Counted from the stretch's first letter, positions 23,168 to 35,033 are shown. The stretch is DNA of 64,000 nt from Neonectria sp. B-13 (GCA_002682825.1 NOKP01000018.1:218827-282826), one strand, 5' to 3'. Notes: generated by a model not told the origin, from the letters alone. Program-made: numbers and translations.

Positions 23168-25436
23168 TCAGTCCATTGATATCCTCCGTCGTTTTTGAGG
23201 TTTGTCGCCACTGCGTCGCTCCTCCTCATCCGTGTCTGATTTGGCGTCAGGAATTTCGACATTCTGCTCCTGTTCATCCTCGTCATCGGAGCCACCGATC
23301 GATATGACATCGTCCGGGGCGCTCTCAGCATCGCTTCTTCCATCGACGGTTGCGCCGAAGGAAGGCTTCCTGGACCTCGCCTCTTCGGTGTCACTGCCGA
23401 ATCCTTCGAAAATTTCCTCCTCCGACTCCTCGTCGTCCTCCTTCAGTGTAGCTGCGCTAGCCTCTTGCTGAAGCTGCGCCTCAGCCGACACGTCCGGTTC
23501 TTCAACCGTCTCCTCTGGCTTTCGCTTCCGAGGCATCTCACCGAGTCGACCTTCGCGGCCCCCAACCTTCCCATCATCGTTGACATCCGCAGGTGGGGCA
23601 GGGGTAAACCATGGAATCTTTCCTCTCATGAAATCATTCAGGACCATCTTAGCCACTCCGTCCAAGTCGGGCTCACCTCCTCGGAGAAGGCGGCCACCTT
23701 TTCGGGCCAGGAGCTCCAAAAACTCAACATGATTTGTCCATCCCGACAGTTCATACGTCTTCTCCATGTGATGTTGTTTCACTTTGCCCAGGAGGGCATG
23801 GATGTACTGCTCTGGGTGCTCAACCTTTTCCACCCGTACCACACCTCGAAGAACCAGGTCGGTAGGGGTGTCAGTGCTGGATGGCGGAACAACACCGGGG
23901 CAGTCGATGAGATAGATACGCTTCATCAAGGCGACATATTGCCACACCTTAGTCTCTCCAGGAATCGGGGCCACAGTGCAGACCTTCTTCTTGAGAAGTG
24001 TGTTGATGATGGACGACTTTCCGGTGTTGGGGCCACCAATCAGACCAACAGAAATCTGCTTTCGATCCGAGTGCAACGAGGAAAATTGACGTAAGAGTTG
24101 GATGAGGGAACCCTTTCCAAATGAGTTGTTGATGCTGGCATGGAACGCCAGAGTCGGGTACTCTTTCGAAAGGCGGCGAACCCAGGCAGCCTGTGATAAA
24201 TTAGCACAAGAGTTCATCATGTGTTGAGAAATATGACCGGAGGTCAGAAGTATGTATGTGTCATCACTAAGAAGTGTACAATCAATGCCAGAAAGAACGG
24301 CATAGGTAAACTTCAACTCAAATCTGACACGTAACCCTTCTCATGACGGTATCCAAAACGGAACACATCAGTTGACAACACGAGGTTGCAACAGTCGAGA
24401 AGGGCAGTTGATCTCCCAATGTTATAACAGACCGCCTCCACTGGAAGAAAAAGGGAGGGATCCTGACAAAGAACATTGGGGTTTGGGGAAGGGGGGAAGG
24501 GCAGAAAAAAGGAATTGAAACTTACTGCGACACTAGTAGGGACCAAATCACACTTGTTCAGAACGAAGATCAAGTGCTTATGGGGGGCTTCCTCCTTCAA
24601 GAACTTCTCGACACTTTTGCATCTCGTTCCGACGGGGTCTCGAGCATCAAGCACATGGATAACAACATCAGAGGAGTCCATGACCTTGTAGAGCTCGTTC
24701 CAGATTCTCTTGCTCTGGCCCTTGTCGAAGACGGGCTCAATCGCCATGGTGAGAGGCTTGTCAGCTTCATCAACATCGTCGGCGTCGCCAGAAGTGCCAC
24801 TCAGCAACTTCGCCTGCTCGAGCCGATCTTGGTAGGTATCCATGCTCTTTTCGGTGTCATCAGCAAGGTCCATGAGACTGCTGACACCAAGCTTGACTCG
24901 CTTCCGCTGGGCCTTGGGACCAAAGACGTTGGCGAACGGTGAGGTCTCGACCGTCATCTTAGCCTGGTGCTGCTTAACGCCGTTTTGGGTGTCCTTGCCG
25001 CCGTCGTGGATCAAGCTCATAGGCAGCTTGTTGGATTTGAGAAGAACCTGGTATGGATCACGGGCACTCTCCTCCATGGCCTCACGGAATGACTTGAGGG
25101 TGTCCTGGGAGACCACTCGGGTGTTGGTAAACCATTTACGGTTCGGCTCGATGCGGGCGTTGGGGATGTCTCTGGACTGGAACACAGCAGCCTTGGTGAT
25201 CTCACCAGCGGCGTTCCTCTGTGCGCCCCCGCCCTTGTACATGTTCAGAGCCTTGACCCTCTTCGCATCGCTGTCGTGGGTTAGCAAAGCGCATCTGGCG
25301 GGCGAGGACACGCTTGGTGCCCAGACGACTCGACTTACCGATAGAAATTCTCGCCCTTGACACGGACATTGGCCATGCCATCGCCGGTCTTACCCTGGCG
25401 CACGCGCCGGGTCGCTTCCTTCTTCCCAGTACCCAT
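23168..25436 (-). CDS. nog2: Nucleolar GTPase NOG2, 60S subunit assembly factor, 621 aa
   Basis: Exons 25436-25339, 25270-24526 and 24190-23168 give 621 residues; the introns are 68 and 335 nt. The GTPase motifs are circularly permuted, as in the YlqF/YRG family. G4 NKCD is near residue 271, followed by G1 GGPNTGKS (about 333-340) and G3 DCPG (about 376-379). The N-terminal NGP1NT region ([11 protein letters not shown]) and the Lys/Glu-rich acidic tail ending KRRRISMD are typical of Nog2/Nug2. The protein binds pre-60S particles in nucleolus and nucleoplasm and gates Nmd3 recruitment and export. It is divergent from the mS26 gene with 322 nt between starts. The long second intron, placed after PTSVA, appears to host an H/ACA snoRNA (separate entry). 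Confidence 0.96.
24272..24480 (-). ncRNA. snR191: Candidate intronic H/ACA snoRNA, snR191-like, in NOG2 intron 2
   Basis: Read on the minus strand, 24480-24472 (CCCAATGTT) pairs perfectly over 9 bp with 24423-24415 (AACATTGGG). An H box AGATCA (ANANNA) follows at once at 24414-24409. Inside is an upper stem, 24466-24456 with 24439-24429, with two mismatches in 11. The pocket right arm GTTAT (24428-24424) pairs with GUAAC. The left arm GTCA (24467-24464) pairs with UGAC. These flank the U-A of the helix-69 loop GUAACUAUGAC in 25S rRNA. The pocket-to-H-box distance is 14 nt, as the H/ACA rule requires. The 3' half is less clear: GATCAACTGCC can pair with GGCATTGATT, followed by ACACTT (24277-24272), which sets the tentative 3' end. 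Yeast NOG2 hosts snR191, which modifies this loop. Confidence 0.6.
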
Positions 25437-25758
25437 GGTGAAAAGTTGGTTGGGTAGGCTGAGTGTGAGGAATAATAGAGGGAAGATGGCAGTCCCAAGA
25501 ATTTATCCTCCAACTTTTTTTTTTCTTGGGAAGCGCAAAGGGCTCCACCAACGTGGGCGGTGGTTGGTGGCGGGGGGCGCTAGCGCGGAACAAGTGCAGG
25601 GGCTCCCGTCGGAGCAGGATAATCCGGCAAATCTGGTCCGCCGCGATTTTCTTTGACCATCAGACAAGGCCTCGACAGCACAGCTCCGGCCTCGACGACC
25701 ATTGCGATCCCCTCCCTGGGCCTTCACCGCGCTGCAATTAGCGCCGGCTATTTTAATC
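25437..25758. promoter_or_regulatory. Shared divergent promoter of NOG2 and mS26
   Basis: Only 322 nt separate the two start codons, so both core promoters must lie here. A T10 tract at 25515-25524 is a poly(dA:dT) element of the kind that keeps nucleosomes off shared promoters. Confidence 0.6.
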
Positions 25759-26670
25759 ATGTCACTCTACCTTGGCACAGCCTGCCCCAGGGCTGCTGCT
25801 CGACAGCTCTCCGCCGTGTCGCGCTGTTTCTCGACCACGCCTGCTATTCTCTCCAACAACGTCCCCCCGGAATCTCCATCCTACATTCGCCTCCCTACAC
25901 CTCCTCAATCCGATGAGAAGAAGCTCCCTCGTGTTCGAGGCCATCTTCCCGTCCCTCGCGAGATCTTCTCGCGCGAGGAGGGCGACCGCAAAATCCGACC
26001 CGACTATCTTCACAAAACCGTTCCGTACCCAGCCAATCCACGACGCCCAAAGAACGACGCCCAAAAATGGAAGAAGGAGATGGCTAGCAACCGCCGAGAG
26101 AACCTCCAGGTCGGCCTGAAGGAGCTCTGGGATCGCCGAACTCGACGTGACACGGCCCGCGACGCTCGTGTGAGCAGGAAATTTGAGGAACACAATGCTG
26201 CGGCCGCTGCCCCAGAGAGGGAGGACGACCGTCTCACTCGGAGCACCGTGCTGGATTCTATCCTGGATACCAAAGTCTATCCAGATGCCAATCGCTTCTC
26301 AAACAATAACCGGAGCAAGAGCAAGGTTCTGGCCCTGGAGCAAACCAAGCGCGAGGCTCGTCGCGATGCTCTAATGGAACTCTACATCAATGCCTCCAAC
26401 TTCATTGTCACCGAGAACGAACTGAAAGCAGAGATTGATACTATTTTCGCCGAAGACTTCTTCAAGAAGCAAGGCCAGGCCGTGGGCCGCTACGGCCCCG
26501 CCGAGAACACTTGGGATATCTGGGGCAAGCCGCCAACCATTGCCAATATGCTCGAGACATCGACAGGCACATCTACCAAGGTCATGGATTTCTACGAGTC
26601 AGAATATGACCGCTCCGTCAAGCGACAGAAGAGGATCGCTGAGGAGTTTACTGGTGGAAAGATGGAGTAA
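25759..26670 (+). CDS. pet123: Mitochondrial small-subunit ribosomal protein mS26 (Pet123-like), 303 aa
   Basis: The single exon starts at the ATG at 25759 and gives 303 residues; the frame is open further upstream but without an ATG. The N-terminus (SLYLGTACPRAAARQLSAV, then SRCFSTTPAIL) is a typical matrix-targeting presequence. The body is very basic and helical (RPKNDAQKWKKEMASNRREN, KFEEHNAAAAAPEREDDRLT) and ends in a charged helix. This matches Pet123, the fungal mS26 subunit near the mRNA exit and entry surface of the mitoribosome. It is transcribed divergently from NOG2. Identification rests on overall character and recalled family pattern; no catalytic motif is expected. Confidence 0.8.
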   Translation: MSLYLGTACPRAAARQLSAVSRCFSTTPAILSNNVPPESPSYIRLPTPPQSDEKKLPRVRGHLPVPREIFSREEGDRKIRPDYLHKTVPYPANPRRPKNDAQKWKKEMASNRRENLQVGLKELWDRRTRRDTARDARVSRKFEEHNAAAAAPEREDDRLTRSTVLDSILDTKVYPDANRFSNNNRSKSKVLALEQTKREARRDALMELYINASNFIVTENELKAEIDTIFAEDFFKKQGQAVGRYGPAENTWDIWGKPPTIANMLETSTGTSTKVMDFYESEYDRSVKRQKRIAEEFTGGKME

Positions 26671-27058
26671 AGTCGGTGTCACCCGAATTGTAAAACAGTG
26701 TTCACACATACATGTATCAATGCATAACTGTCTGTATCCATGGCAATGTTGAGAAAATCAAGCCCTGGATTTCATACATGATGGTACATCCTTACTTCAC
26801 TTGCTTTCACGTTGCGATCACATTATGGACTTCGCGGCCTTGTAGAATATTCTTGTGATGATGTAGCTTCAACTCGACAGATTCAAGAAATGTGTGAGAT
26901 GAAATACCCACACGCCCTTTCCCAACGCCCACAGTGAATATCGAAAATCAGACTCCTCAAGTACAGCGTGTTCTGATGAAGATCCACAGCGATGTCTTTA
27001 CACCCGCGTACTGTGCCAGTCTATCCGTAAGGACGCATCGAGCGCCCCGTTTCATGGT
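26671..27058. other. Convergent 3' spacer
   Basis: This 388-nt stretch lies between the 3' ends of mS26 and the ABC transporter and contains presumed 3' UTRs only. Confidence 0.6.
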
Positions 27059-30000
27059 CTATCGCTTCTCGACAAGTAAAACGTGCATAGCTGCATAAGA
27101 CAAGACGATAAAAACTGCAGCAAAGACTCCCAGGTTTCGCATGTCCGACCAAAGAGCGTCGTTGTTAAAGCCAAAGGAGCTCAAAATAGCCGCACCCGGT
27201 ACAGTGATATCCAGTCCGTATTTGCTGTCAACTAGGGTAAGATGAAGCACCTCGTTGACAATCAGAGACTCGAAACCATAGTGGAAGATTGACAAGGTTT
27301 GAAGCCAGAGAGCCCCCTTGGGGGTGGCATCGTGATTGAGAAGGAACCCGGCGAACAGCAAACTGAAGAGCATCACCAGGCTTCCAATCAGATTTGCTAC
27401 GCTGCCGTCCTTGCAAACAATGCCAATGAACAGACACACAGCAGCGGCGGCCATGTTGAATAGAACGAGAACCGTGATGAAATTGAGGAAGTGCGATGAA
27501 TCGGCCACGAGTCCAGTCATGGGATAAATAATAGATCCCATGAGAATTGGCGGAACGATCCGAAGAGGTACGATATCGAACAGAACCTTCGCGGCGAAGT
27601 AGGTGGCAGGCGAATAATATCCATTGGCTCTTTCACGGACGAACAAAAGGCGCTCCGCGGCGAAGACGTTGAGACTGGTCAGTGTGCTGAAGCCAAACAG
27701 GGCAAGGAGGAAAAAGAAGAGTCCTAGACGGTTCTGGAAGCCAGGGATGTCATCTGTGAGTCCATAGAAGAGGTATCCGGAGAAGACAGCCAGAACGATT
27801 GCGATGGCGTAGTGGGTGAGCATCAACATCGGGTTTCGGTAGAGGTTTTTCCAAGTTCGCTGAGACAAGATTATGAACTGGCGCAGGTAGCCAACACGAG
27901 CATAACCCTTTCCGACAGCGCTAACGACGATACTCGGACCTCCAGCATGCCCATTAGAGTTCGACCCGTTTGCGCTGTCTGCGGTGGCAATTGCTTGTTT
28001 AATCTCTTCGCCTGTTGATGTTGCAATATCCGACTGGGCAAAGGATCGTGTGATGATGTCGAGATCGGTTCCCAGTGAAGCTGCCGGGGGGAGGTCGTGA
28101 GGATCCTCGAGAAGAGGCGTGGTTAAGGAGTCGGCAGGATTTGGTTGAAGTGGATAAGAGCTTGGGTCCTCGCCTCCGGCATCTGATGGTACAGTAGAGT
28201 CCACAGCGTTCTTCTTCCGCGTGAAAAGCTCACGGTCCTGACGATGCTTGACAGAGTCGCGTCTCCAAGTCCGGGGGCGACCCAGTGAAGCCCGCTCAGC
28301 ACTGCTATCTTCTCCCGTACTAGTACCAGAGATGCTCGCAATCGACTTGATAGCCCTTGTGCTGCTAGGTCCAAGACTACTGGTATCAGGAGCGATTGTT
28401 CCGTCATCGACAAATTGGCTGCTTCCGGCATGCATAGTGAGATCGACGAGATAGTCTGCAATGTTGAAGCCAGGGGGACATTCATAACCAATGTCATCAA
28501 AGTATGCCTGGCATTGGTTGAATGGGCCAGAATAAACTGTCCTTCCTTGGGCCAAGAGAATCAGTCTGTCGAAGAGGGCGACAATGTTCGACCGCGGCTG
28601 GTGGATGGTGAAAATAACCGTTCGCTGATAGTTCTTGGCCAAGGTAACCAGGCATTCGATGACGTTGTAGGCATTGTAGGCGTCTAGACCGCTGGTCGGC
28701 TCATCCAGGAACAAAATTGAGGGGCTTGTCACGAGTTCGCAGGCAATTCCCACACGTCTCTTCTCGCCTCCAGAGATACCGCGGCCCTTCCCTTCTTCAG
28801 ACCCGATCAAGGAGTCCCGGATGTGATGAATGCCTAGCTCTTTCTCAACTTCGGAAACTCGTTGCTCCTTCGCAGCACGGCCCATGTCGCGAGGCAGTCG
28901 TAGCAAGGCGCTAGTCAAGATTGTCTCGTGAACTGTCAACGTTGGCAGCATAGTATCCTCTTGGTCGACGAATCCAACCACGTTCTTGTAGTCAGAATCT
29001 GTAACTTGCTCGCCGTTGACATAGAAGTCTCCATGGACCTGTCCCCGCTTGTTCTTGCGGGCCAGAATGTCAAGGAACGTCGTCTTGCCTGCGCCAGAAG
29101 CACCCATAATTGCCGTCACTTCTCCCGGTTTGGAAATTCCTTGAATCCCCGTAAGGATCTGCTTTCCATTGAGAGAGTATGCGACATTTTCAAAGTACAA
29201 TGCTGCCGGTTTGTGGTCGGTCATAAGCTTGGTGCTCTCGTCATCCGAGTCATCTAGGCGGATTGCGCCATAGTCTAACTTGCGTCGAGACAAGTACCAA
29301 GTTAGTATGATGACAGCAACAAGGAATAGCGAGGTTCCGGCAATAACACCAGCGATGAGTGGCGTGTTGATCTTCTTCACGGGGCGCTTATATCCCGGTA
29401 CTTCTGTCTTGTAGAGACATTCGCCAGCACGGCAGTCAAGAAAGATGCTCGAGTCACCGATCAAATTGAGAATGAGGGTGTCCATTTCCGGTTCTTTGAA
29501 AGCGCAGTCGTGAGCACCACCGTCCTTCTGGGTGCACTCAAACCGGCCCGGGCCTTTGATGGCTTGGTCCAGGAAATCTGTCAAGTCAATAGAGTCACCC
29601 TTTCCACAAAGCATACGGCCGGGTATGCAGCTACAGCTGATTTTGTTGCATTTGTAGGACGTGGTGTTTTTGGTGTCCTGGAATTCGGCAGTTGAGTCGC
29701 ATTCTGACAAGTGACAGTAGAAGGACTCGACGGCATCGACCCAGACTAGAAGAAGCGTCAGTAACGGAAATTCCTCAGGAACGAAGGTGGTATGGCATAC
29801 ATTGGAAATCGCAGACAGATTCCCCCCCCTTACAGGTGAATGTCACCTCAGGGCGCTGTGTTCCAAGCAATGAAGTAATCTTCTTATTTGTAACGTCGCA
29901 AATCTGGTAGTTGTGGTTTACAACCTCTCCGTTTTGGTAGCAGACGCCGCCTTCGCCAGCCTCCATCAAGGCGTCACAAGCCTTGTTGTCGGTACAGACG

Positions 30001-30485
30001 TTGCAGTTGATTCCGGTCCAGCCTTCATCACATTTGCAGGATCGGCCGGAGCGCATCTGGCGGTCCTTGCCCCGGGCGAGGGATCCGCATACTGCCAAGA
30101 CAGTCAGTAATGGCTCTCAAATGATATTGGAAGGAGTGTAGGGTGTCGTACGCGGCTGGAGACAGTCGTCGCCGCCAAATCCCTCGGGACAATCGCATTT
30201 GCCGTTGAATTCGTTGCAGCCCGCGTACTGGGCGCATGTATGGGCCGGCAGTAGACAGTTAAAGCTGTAGCATGGTTAGCATCGTAGTCGCGGGGTGCTT
30301 GAGAGGGACTGAAGATGCGCGACCTACCATGGAGGGCAGTTATCGGGGCGGTTGTCGATGAGGGCCGACTGCACCCGCAACAGGTCGGACGGCGAGTAGC
30401 TGGCGTTTAGATAGCCCGCGACTAGGCAGGGCAAAGTGACTAGAGCGCCGACAAGGATACTCCTCAAGCCGGGAGGAGGAGCCAT
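27059..30485 (-). CDS. adp1: ABCG-type transporter of the Adp1 class with EGF-like ectodomain, 1082 aa
   Basis: Exons 30485-30328, 30264-30152, 30091-29801 and 29745-27059 (introns of 63, 60 and 55 nt) give 1082 residues. A signal peptide ([14 protein letters not shown]) precedes a Cys-rich luminal or extracellular region with EGF-like spacing ([34 protein letters not shown]). A first membrane helix lies near residues 313-340. A single nucleotide-binding domain follows, with Walker [10 protein letters not shown] near 400, signature ISGGEKRR near 512 and Walker [14 protein letters not shown] long Ser-rich linker leads to a cluster of about six C-terminal membrane helices. This matches yeast Adp1, a half-size ABCG protein whose substrate is not established. 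In-frame sequence upstream of 30485 lacks the signal peptide at its start, so I placed the start here. Confidence 0.92.
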
Positions 30486-32316
30486 GGCTGCGGCGGCGAT
30501 GCGGATGCAGGTGCAGATGCAGACGCGAGCGCGATGATAATACTCAGGGCGGGCGATGGAACGATGTTGATGGGAGGAGAAGGCAGTGATGTCGTTGAAT
30601 GACGAGTGGCGGCAGACACACCGGGATAAGCTGCTCGGTCCGAGTGTAGCGCCCCGCAGACCGCAGAGAGCTAGGCAGCTTAGGCAGGTACCTACCTCCA
30701 CGGTCGCGCCTTCCGTCGATGCGGGACAGACTGTCACTGGTCGAAAGTGGTTATGTTGGCACAGCCACGGGGGGTTGTGGGGCCCCATGACTTGGATGCA
30801 GCCATCCATAACCCTAACCACCTGCGGGCGATTGGGCATCTGACTCGCCATGAACCCATGCAGCAGCGGCCGTTGTTGCATTTGGTGGTTGAGCTGAAGC
30901 CAGAAGCGATATTTCGTTGACCGTGATTTCTTCATCTAACGTATTTAGACTTGGCACTTGCTCACAGCTGTGATACGACGATCTACTAGTTCATGTCGAA
31001 CCAAGTACTGTGTCAATTCCGCCACTCCCCGCCCAGCCTGCAGTCCAGATTTTACAGCCCCAAAGCAGCCAATCCGTAATGCAGGTGTCGACGATTGCCT
31101 ACAACCCTTCCGAAATAATCACACATGATGCAATGGTAAGTACACGTGTAGGGTTCAAATTATCGAGTGAGGCTCTGATTCGACGATGTCTCAACCGTTC
31201 CAAGCGATTAGTGTCAATCGAAGATCCGCTACCCTAGACTCAAGACCCAGAATCTGTGTGCAGCAAGTCATCTTGGGGCTATGTTGTTATTTTATAATTT
31301 TGATCCCAGTGAGAGATATGTCGTCCTATTGCAATTATTCTGATTGGTAACCAATGATTACACAATCTAGCACCGTTTAGAAAGCTGCTCCCATAACGTC
31401 ACGTAACATATGGGGTAAATCCCAGTGCACTGCTCCACAGCCCTGGCAACGAGGATCACGAAGAAGCACATCGATAACTTGGAGGGTTAAGGACAAAATT
31501 TCAGCAAGTATTGTCTAATCGGAATGAGCCTAGAGTGATCATGTCGCCGTAGTATTCGTTGGACTCTGGCTGAACCCCAACAAAATGTTTACATAGGACC
31601 ATGGTACGTATCATTGTAGTCGTCGATTTAGACTCGAGGTAAGTCTCCTAACGCTCGGGCAAATGAGCTGCTCATAACCAATGGAATTTAGTGATGAAAG
31701 TGAACTGACAGTATTGGACATGATTGCTCGAGACTGCGCTACGATGTGATGACTTGGTCATGGTTCCAAGTCGAGGAAAGTATTTTTCAACCTGATATTG
31801 TGGACACAAATCCTCCAACGAGAAAGGACATAGCTCTCAACACCATTTGTGAGCGCTTATATTACCAATAGCTTCAGACTGGGAAGGGTATCCTAGTTGA
31901 AGTTAATGTTGTCGATATTTGGATAAGGGTGCGCATTTTATTATTATTGGAGAATGCCTCTACGCCCTGCAGTATCTACATTATGTGCATTGAGCCTTGA
32001 ATACGAAGTATGTCGTTTTGAACTCCCATGCAACTTCAGGTGGATCCCAATAAGGTTTCGCAGCTTCGGGGATGTGCTCAAAAGGCTACACTCTGTTTGG
32101 TCGATGCGTCAACGAAGATAAACTGTGGGGTAATGCGTCCTTGACATGCATTGTAGGGCGTGATTGAGTCTTCGACATGGGATATGGCGCGCATTTAATC
32201 CCGTGTGCATCGCAGTTGTCACCAGCTCAACCCCCTGGAAGCAGATATAAATTGTAGGTGGCATCTGAACTCGAAACCACCTTTAAAGACCAGACCATCG
32301 CAACCATCCAGGAACA
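30486..32316. other. Intergenic region, AT-rich in its second half
   Basis: The first 250 nt carry the ABC transporter promoter, including a GGTACCTACCTCC element near 30687. From about 31.0 to 32.2 kb the DNA is AT-rich with no ORF above 75 codons. A TATAAATT sequence at 32246 lies 71 nt upstream of the aminotransferase start. Confidence 0.5.
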
Positions 32317-33566
32317 ATGGTGCAAATCAAACCGTTCAAGGTCGAACAATGGATGGACAAGTTTGAAACCACACTGGGCGTGGTGAACGTTGCCGAGACG
32401 TGTGCTGCGTCCGTGTCTATCGACGACCTCGTCCACATGTGCAAAGACCCTGCAGCCCCAGGCCCTCTTGACACCAGCGTCAAGCTCACCTACGGCCCGA
32501 TATTGGGATCACAGGTGTTGCGGGAACGAGTGGCTGCTCATTGCAGTCTGGAGGGGGAGCAACTCTCTGCCGAGGATGTGATCATCACCCAGGGAGCTAT
32601 TGGAGCAAACTTTCTGACTCTCTATACTCTGCTGGGGCCTGGCGACCATGCGGTCTGTGTCTATCCGACCTACCAGCAGCTGTACGATGTCCCCCGTAGT
32701 CTCGGCGCCGAGATCTCGCTGTGGAAGCTGCGGGCTGAGGACGGCTTTGTACCCGATGTGGAGGCCTTGGAGAGATTGATCCAGGAGAACACCAAGGTAC
32801 GCCCTAGATAGCCATCACCGATGGCAAAGCCCTGCTAACAAGATGCCGACAGATGATCATCATCAACAACCCCAACAACCCCACAGGGGCTCCCATTCCA
32901 ACCAACACTCTGCACCGCATTGCGAAGGTGGCCCAATCTAAGGGAATCATTCTCTTTTCAGACGAGGTATATCGTCCTCTTTTCCACGGCGGAGCTGCGG
33001 GGCAGTGCGATGTGCCGGCACCGGCAACGACACTCGGGTACGCGAGGACGATTGTCACGGGGTCGATGTCGAAAGGATTCGCCCTGGCTGGCATACGCGT
33101 CGGATGGGTGGCAACGAAGGATAAGACCATCCTATCGGCCATTGCTTCGGCTCGTGACTACAACACCATCAGCGTGTCCCAAATGGATGACCAGATTGCG
33201 AGCTATGCGCTGTCTCCGGCAGTTCAGGAGCCCCTGATCGCCCGGAACATGACCCTGGCGAGGACCAATGCGAAGCTGCTCAAGCGGTTCGTTGACGACC
33301 ACCGCTCCGTCTGTTCGTGGGTGGAGCCCAAGGCCGGGACGACGGCATTTATCCAGTTCAAGAGCAACGGGAAGCCCGTCAACGACGTCAAATTCTGCAT
33401 GGACCTTCTCGAGAAAACCAAGGTGTTCTTCTGTCCAGGGTCACATTGTTTCGGAGACGACCAGGACTTTGCGGGCTACGTGCGGGTGGGATATGTGTGT
33501 GAGACGCAGGTGTTGGAGACGGGGCTGAGGAAGCTGGAGGGATACGTCCAGAGTTATCTATCGTAA
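32317..33566 (+). CDS. PLP-dependent aminotransferase, class I/II fold, 397 aa
   Basis: Exons 32317-32796 and 32853-33566 around a 56-nt intron give 397 residues. Fold-type I landmarks are clear: NNPNNPTG at residues 165-172, the SDEVYRP motif with Asp197 and Tyr200, and SMSKGFALAG with the PLP Lys at 234, followed by RVGW. A C-terminal Arg in GYVRVGY would bind the substrate carboxylate. It is shorter than typical aspartate aminotransferases and closest in feel to small capreomycidine-synthase or MalY-like enzymes, so the reaction may be transamination or beta/gamma-lyase chemistry. No clustered partner suggests a pathway. No targeting peptide is seen, so it is probably cytosolic. Confidence 0.88.
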
Positions 33567-35033
33567 ATGGAAACAACAACTGCGCAATACGAATATACAG
33601 TGACATCCTTGACCTGTGCCCGAAACGAGGGCTCATCGTCGCACATGAAACATTGGCAGTGCGTCAAGGAGATTTCGATGGACGTTGAGGGTCAGACTCA
33701 CAGGACGCCGTGAAAGGTTGCGGGTCAGCGGCACAGGCGCAAAGCTCTCGGCCGAGGCGTCGTCAGCGTCTGGTGGTGGTGGAAGCAAATTATTGGGTCG
33801 AGACCCAGGGACGTGGCGCAATTAACGTTACCTCAGTTTGTGACTGGCGGATAGTGACAGGGCCTGAGTCTCTGGGACCACTCAATCTGACGCTTGGCGA
33901 GGATCATTTCTTGGCGACTCAAGGGCTGAGAGTGAGGGAAGAGGAGGAGGTACTTCTGTCTGTAAGGTAGACTACGAATATCTACCAAGTTCAGAAGAGT
34001 ATGCATGTTGGCAGTTGGTCATGTGTGTGTGCTTCATGTATACCAAGTCTCGAAACAGTAGAGGATTCGGATGCATTTGTTTGTTGCGGTGGGATGACCG
34101 AGAGAGCCAACATGGTACTAGAGGCAGGGGCCGGCTTGTGGGTGACCGCCGGGTGCTGGTGGGTGGCCGAAGCTGTAAAGAGTAGTGCCCGAATCGGCGA
34201 ATAGTGGAGGGTGCTGTTTGTTCTGGATGGATCCATTGCGATGAACTGGATAGCACGGCGCCGCCTTTCTAATAGTACATAGCATATCTAAAGACCTGGA
34301 TTCGTAGACTCGTAGACTGGAACCATCATCATCTAGCCGTAGCCGGAACTCGACCCTACGGACCTCTATTAAATGTCCGACTCGCCCCAGCGTCGGCTTT
34401 GGCGATGACGACGCTGCGTAAGTGATCCCCTCCACCTGTTCCGCTTTATGGGGACTGGATCCACGCGGGCACCTGGGCCACTAGCAGTACATGCCCAAAA
34501 TGCCCTGCGTACGTACCCTCTGGCGGGTGTGCCCCGTCCCGTCGTCACCAACGAACGCTGGCTTGGTTAGTAGGCTTGCGCGGCCTTCCTTCCATCCTTC
34601 CATCATCTCCTGTTCTCTCTCGTCGAACCGTACTCTTTTCTTCCCTGCGAGCCCCAATTGCATTTCTTCTCCGGATCCCCCTTGCGTAACCCCGTTCCCT
34701 TGAACTCGTCTCCCATGCTCCACCGCCGTCTTCCCGTTGGGTTTTCTTGCCCCGATTTCCCTTCCCTTCCCTGTCAACCTCTTCCATCCTGAGACATCCT
34801 TCCGTGCTTACTGCATCTTACTACGGATAGTCGTTCACAGCCCGGGTTTTGGACCGACCAAGCAACCAAGCCACCAACACGACTCTGCACGGCTGGGGAC
34901 ACAATCCTTTGTTCTACCTTCCTTACATGTAAAAAACAACGCTGTTTCCACATTCGACTGATTTCTTGTGCCGCGTTGCATTTGCCTTACGAGTTGCGTT
35001 GAGGTGCTACAACGCTGGCGCTAGCTTGGTGCC
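33567..35033. other. Intergenic region
   Basis: This 1.5-kb stretch holds only short overlapping ORFs. The last 450 nt are pyrimidine-rich and form a likely promoter and 5' leader for the protease. Confidence 0.5.

Noticed and set aside
24241..24300. C/D-box snoRNA in the NOG2 intron (GTGATGA and CTGA motifs)
   Set aside because: The boxes are only about 13 nt apart and lack a terminal stem; the H/ACA hairpin nearby is far better supported.
30486..30935. Upstream extension of the ABC transporter
   Set aside because: It would bury the signal peptide inside the protein; the ATG at 30485 places it at the N-terminus.
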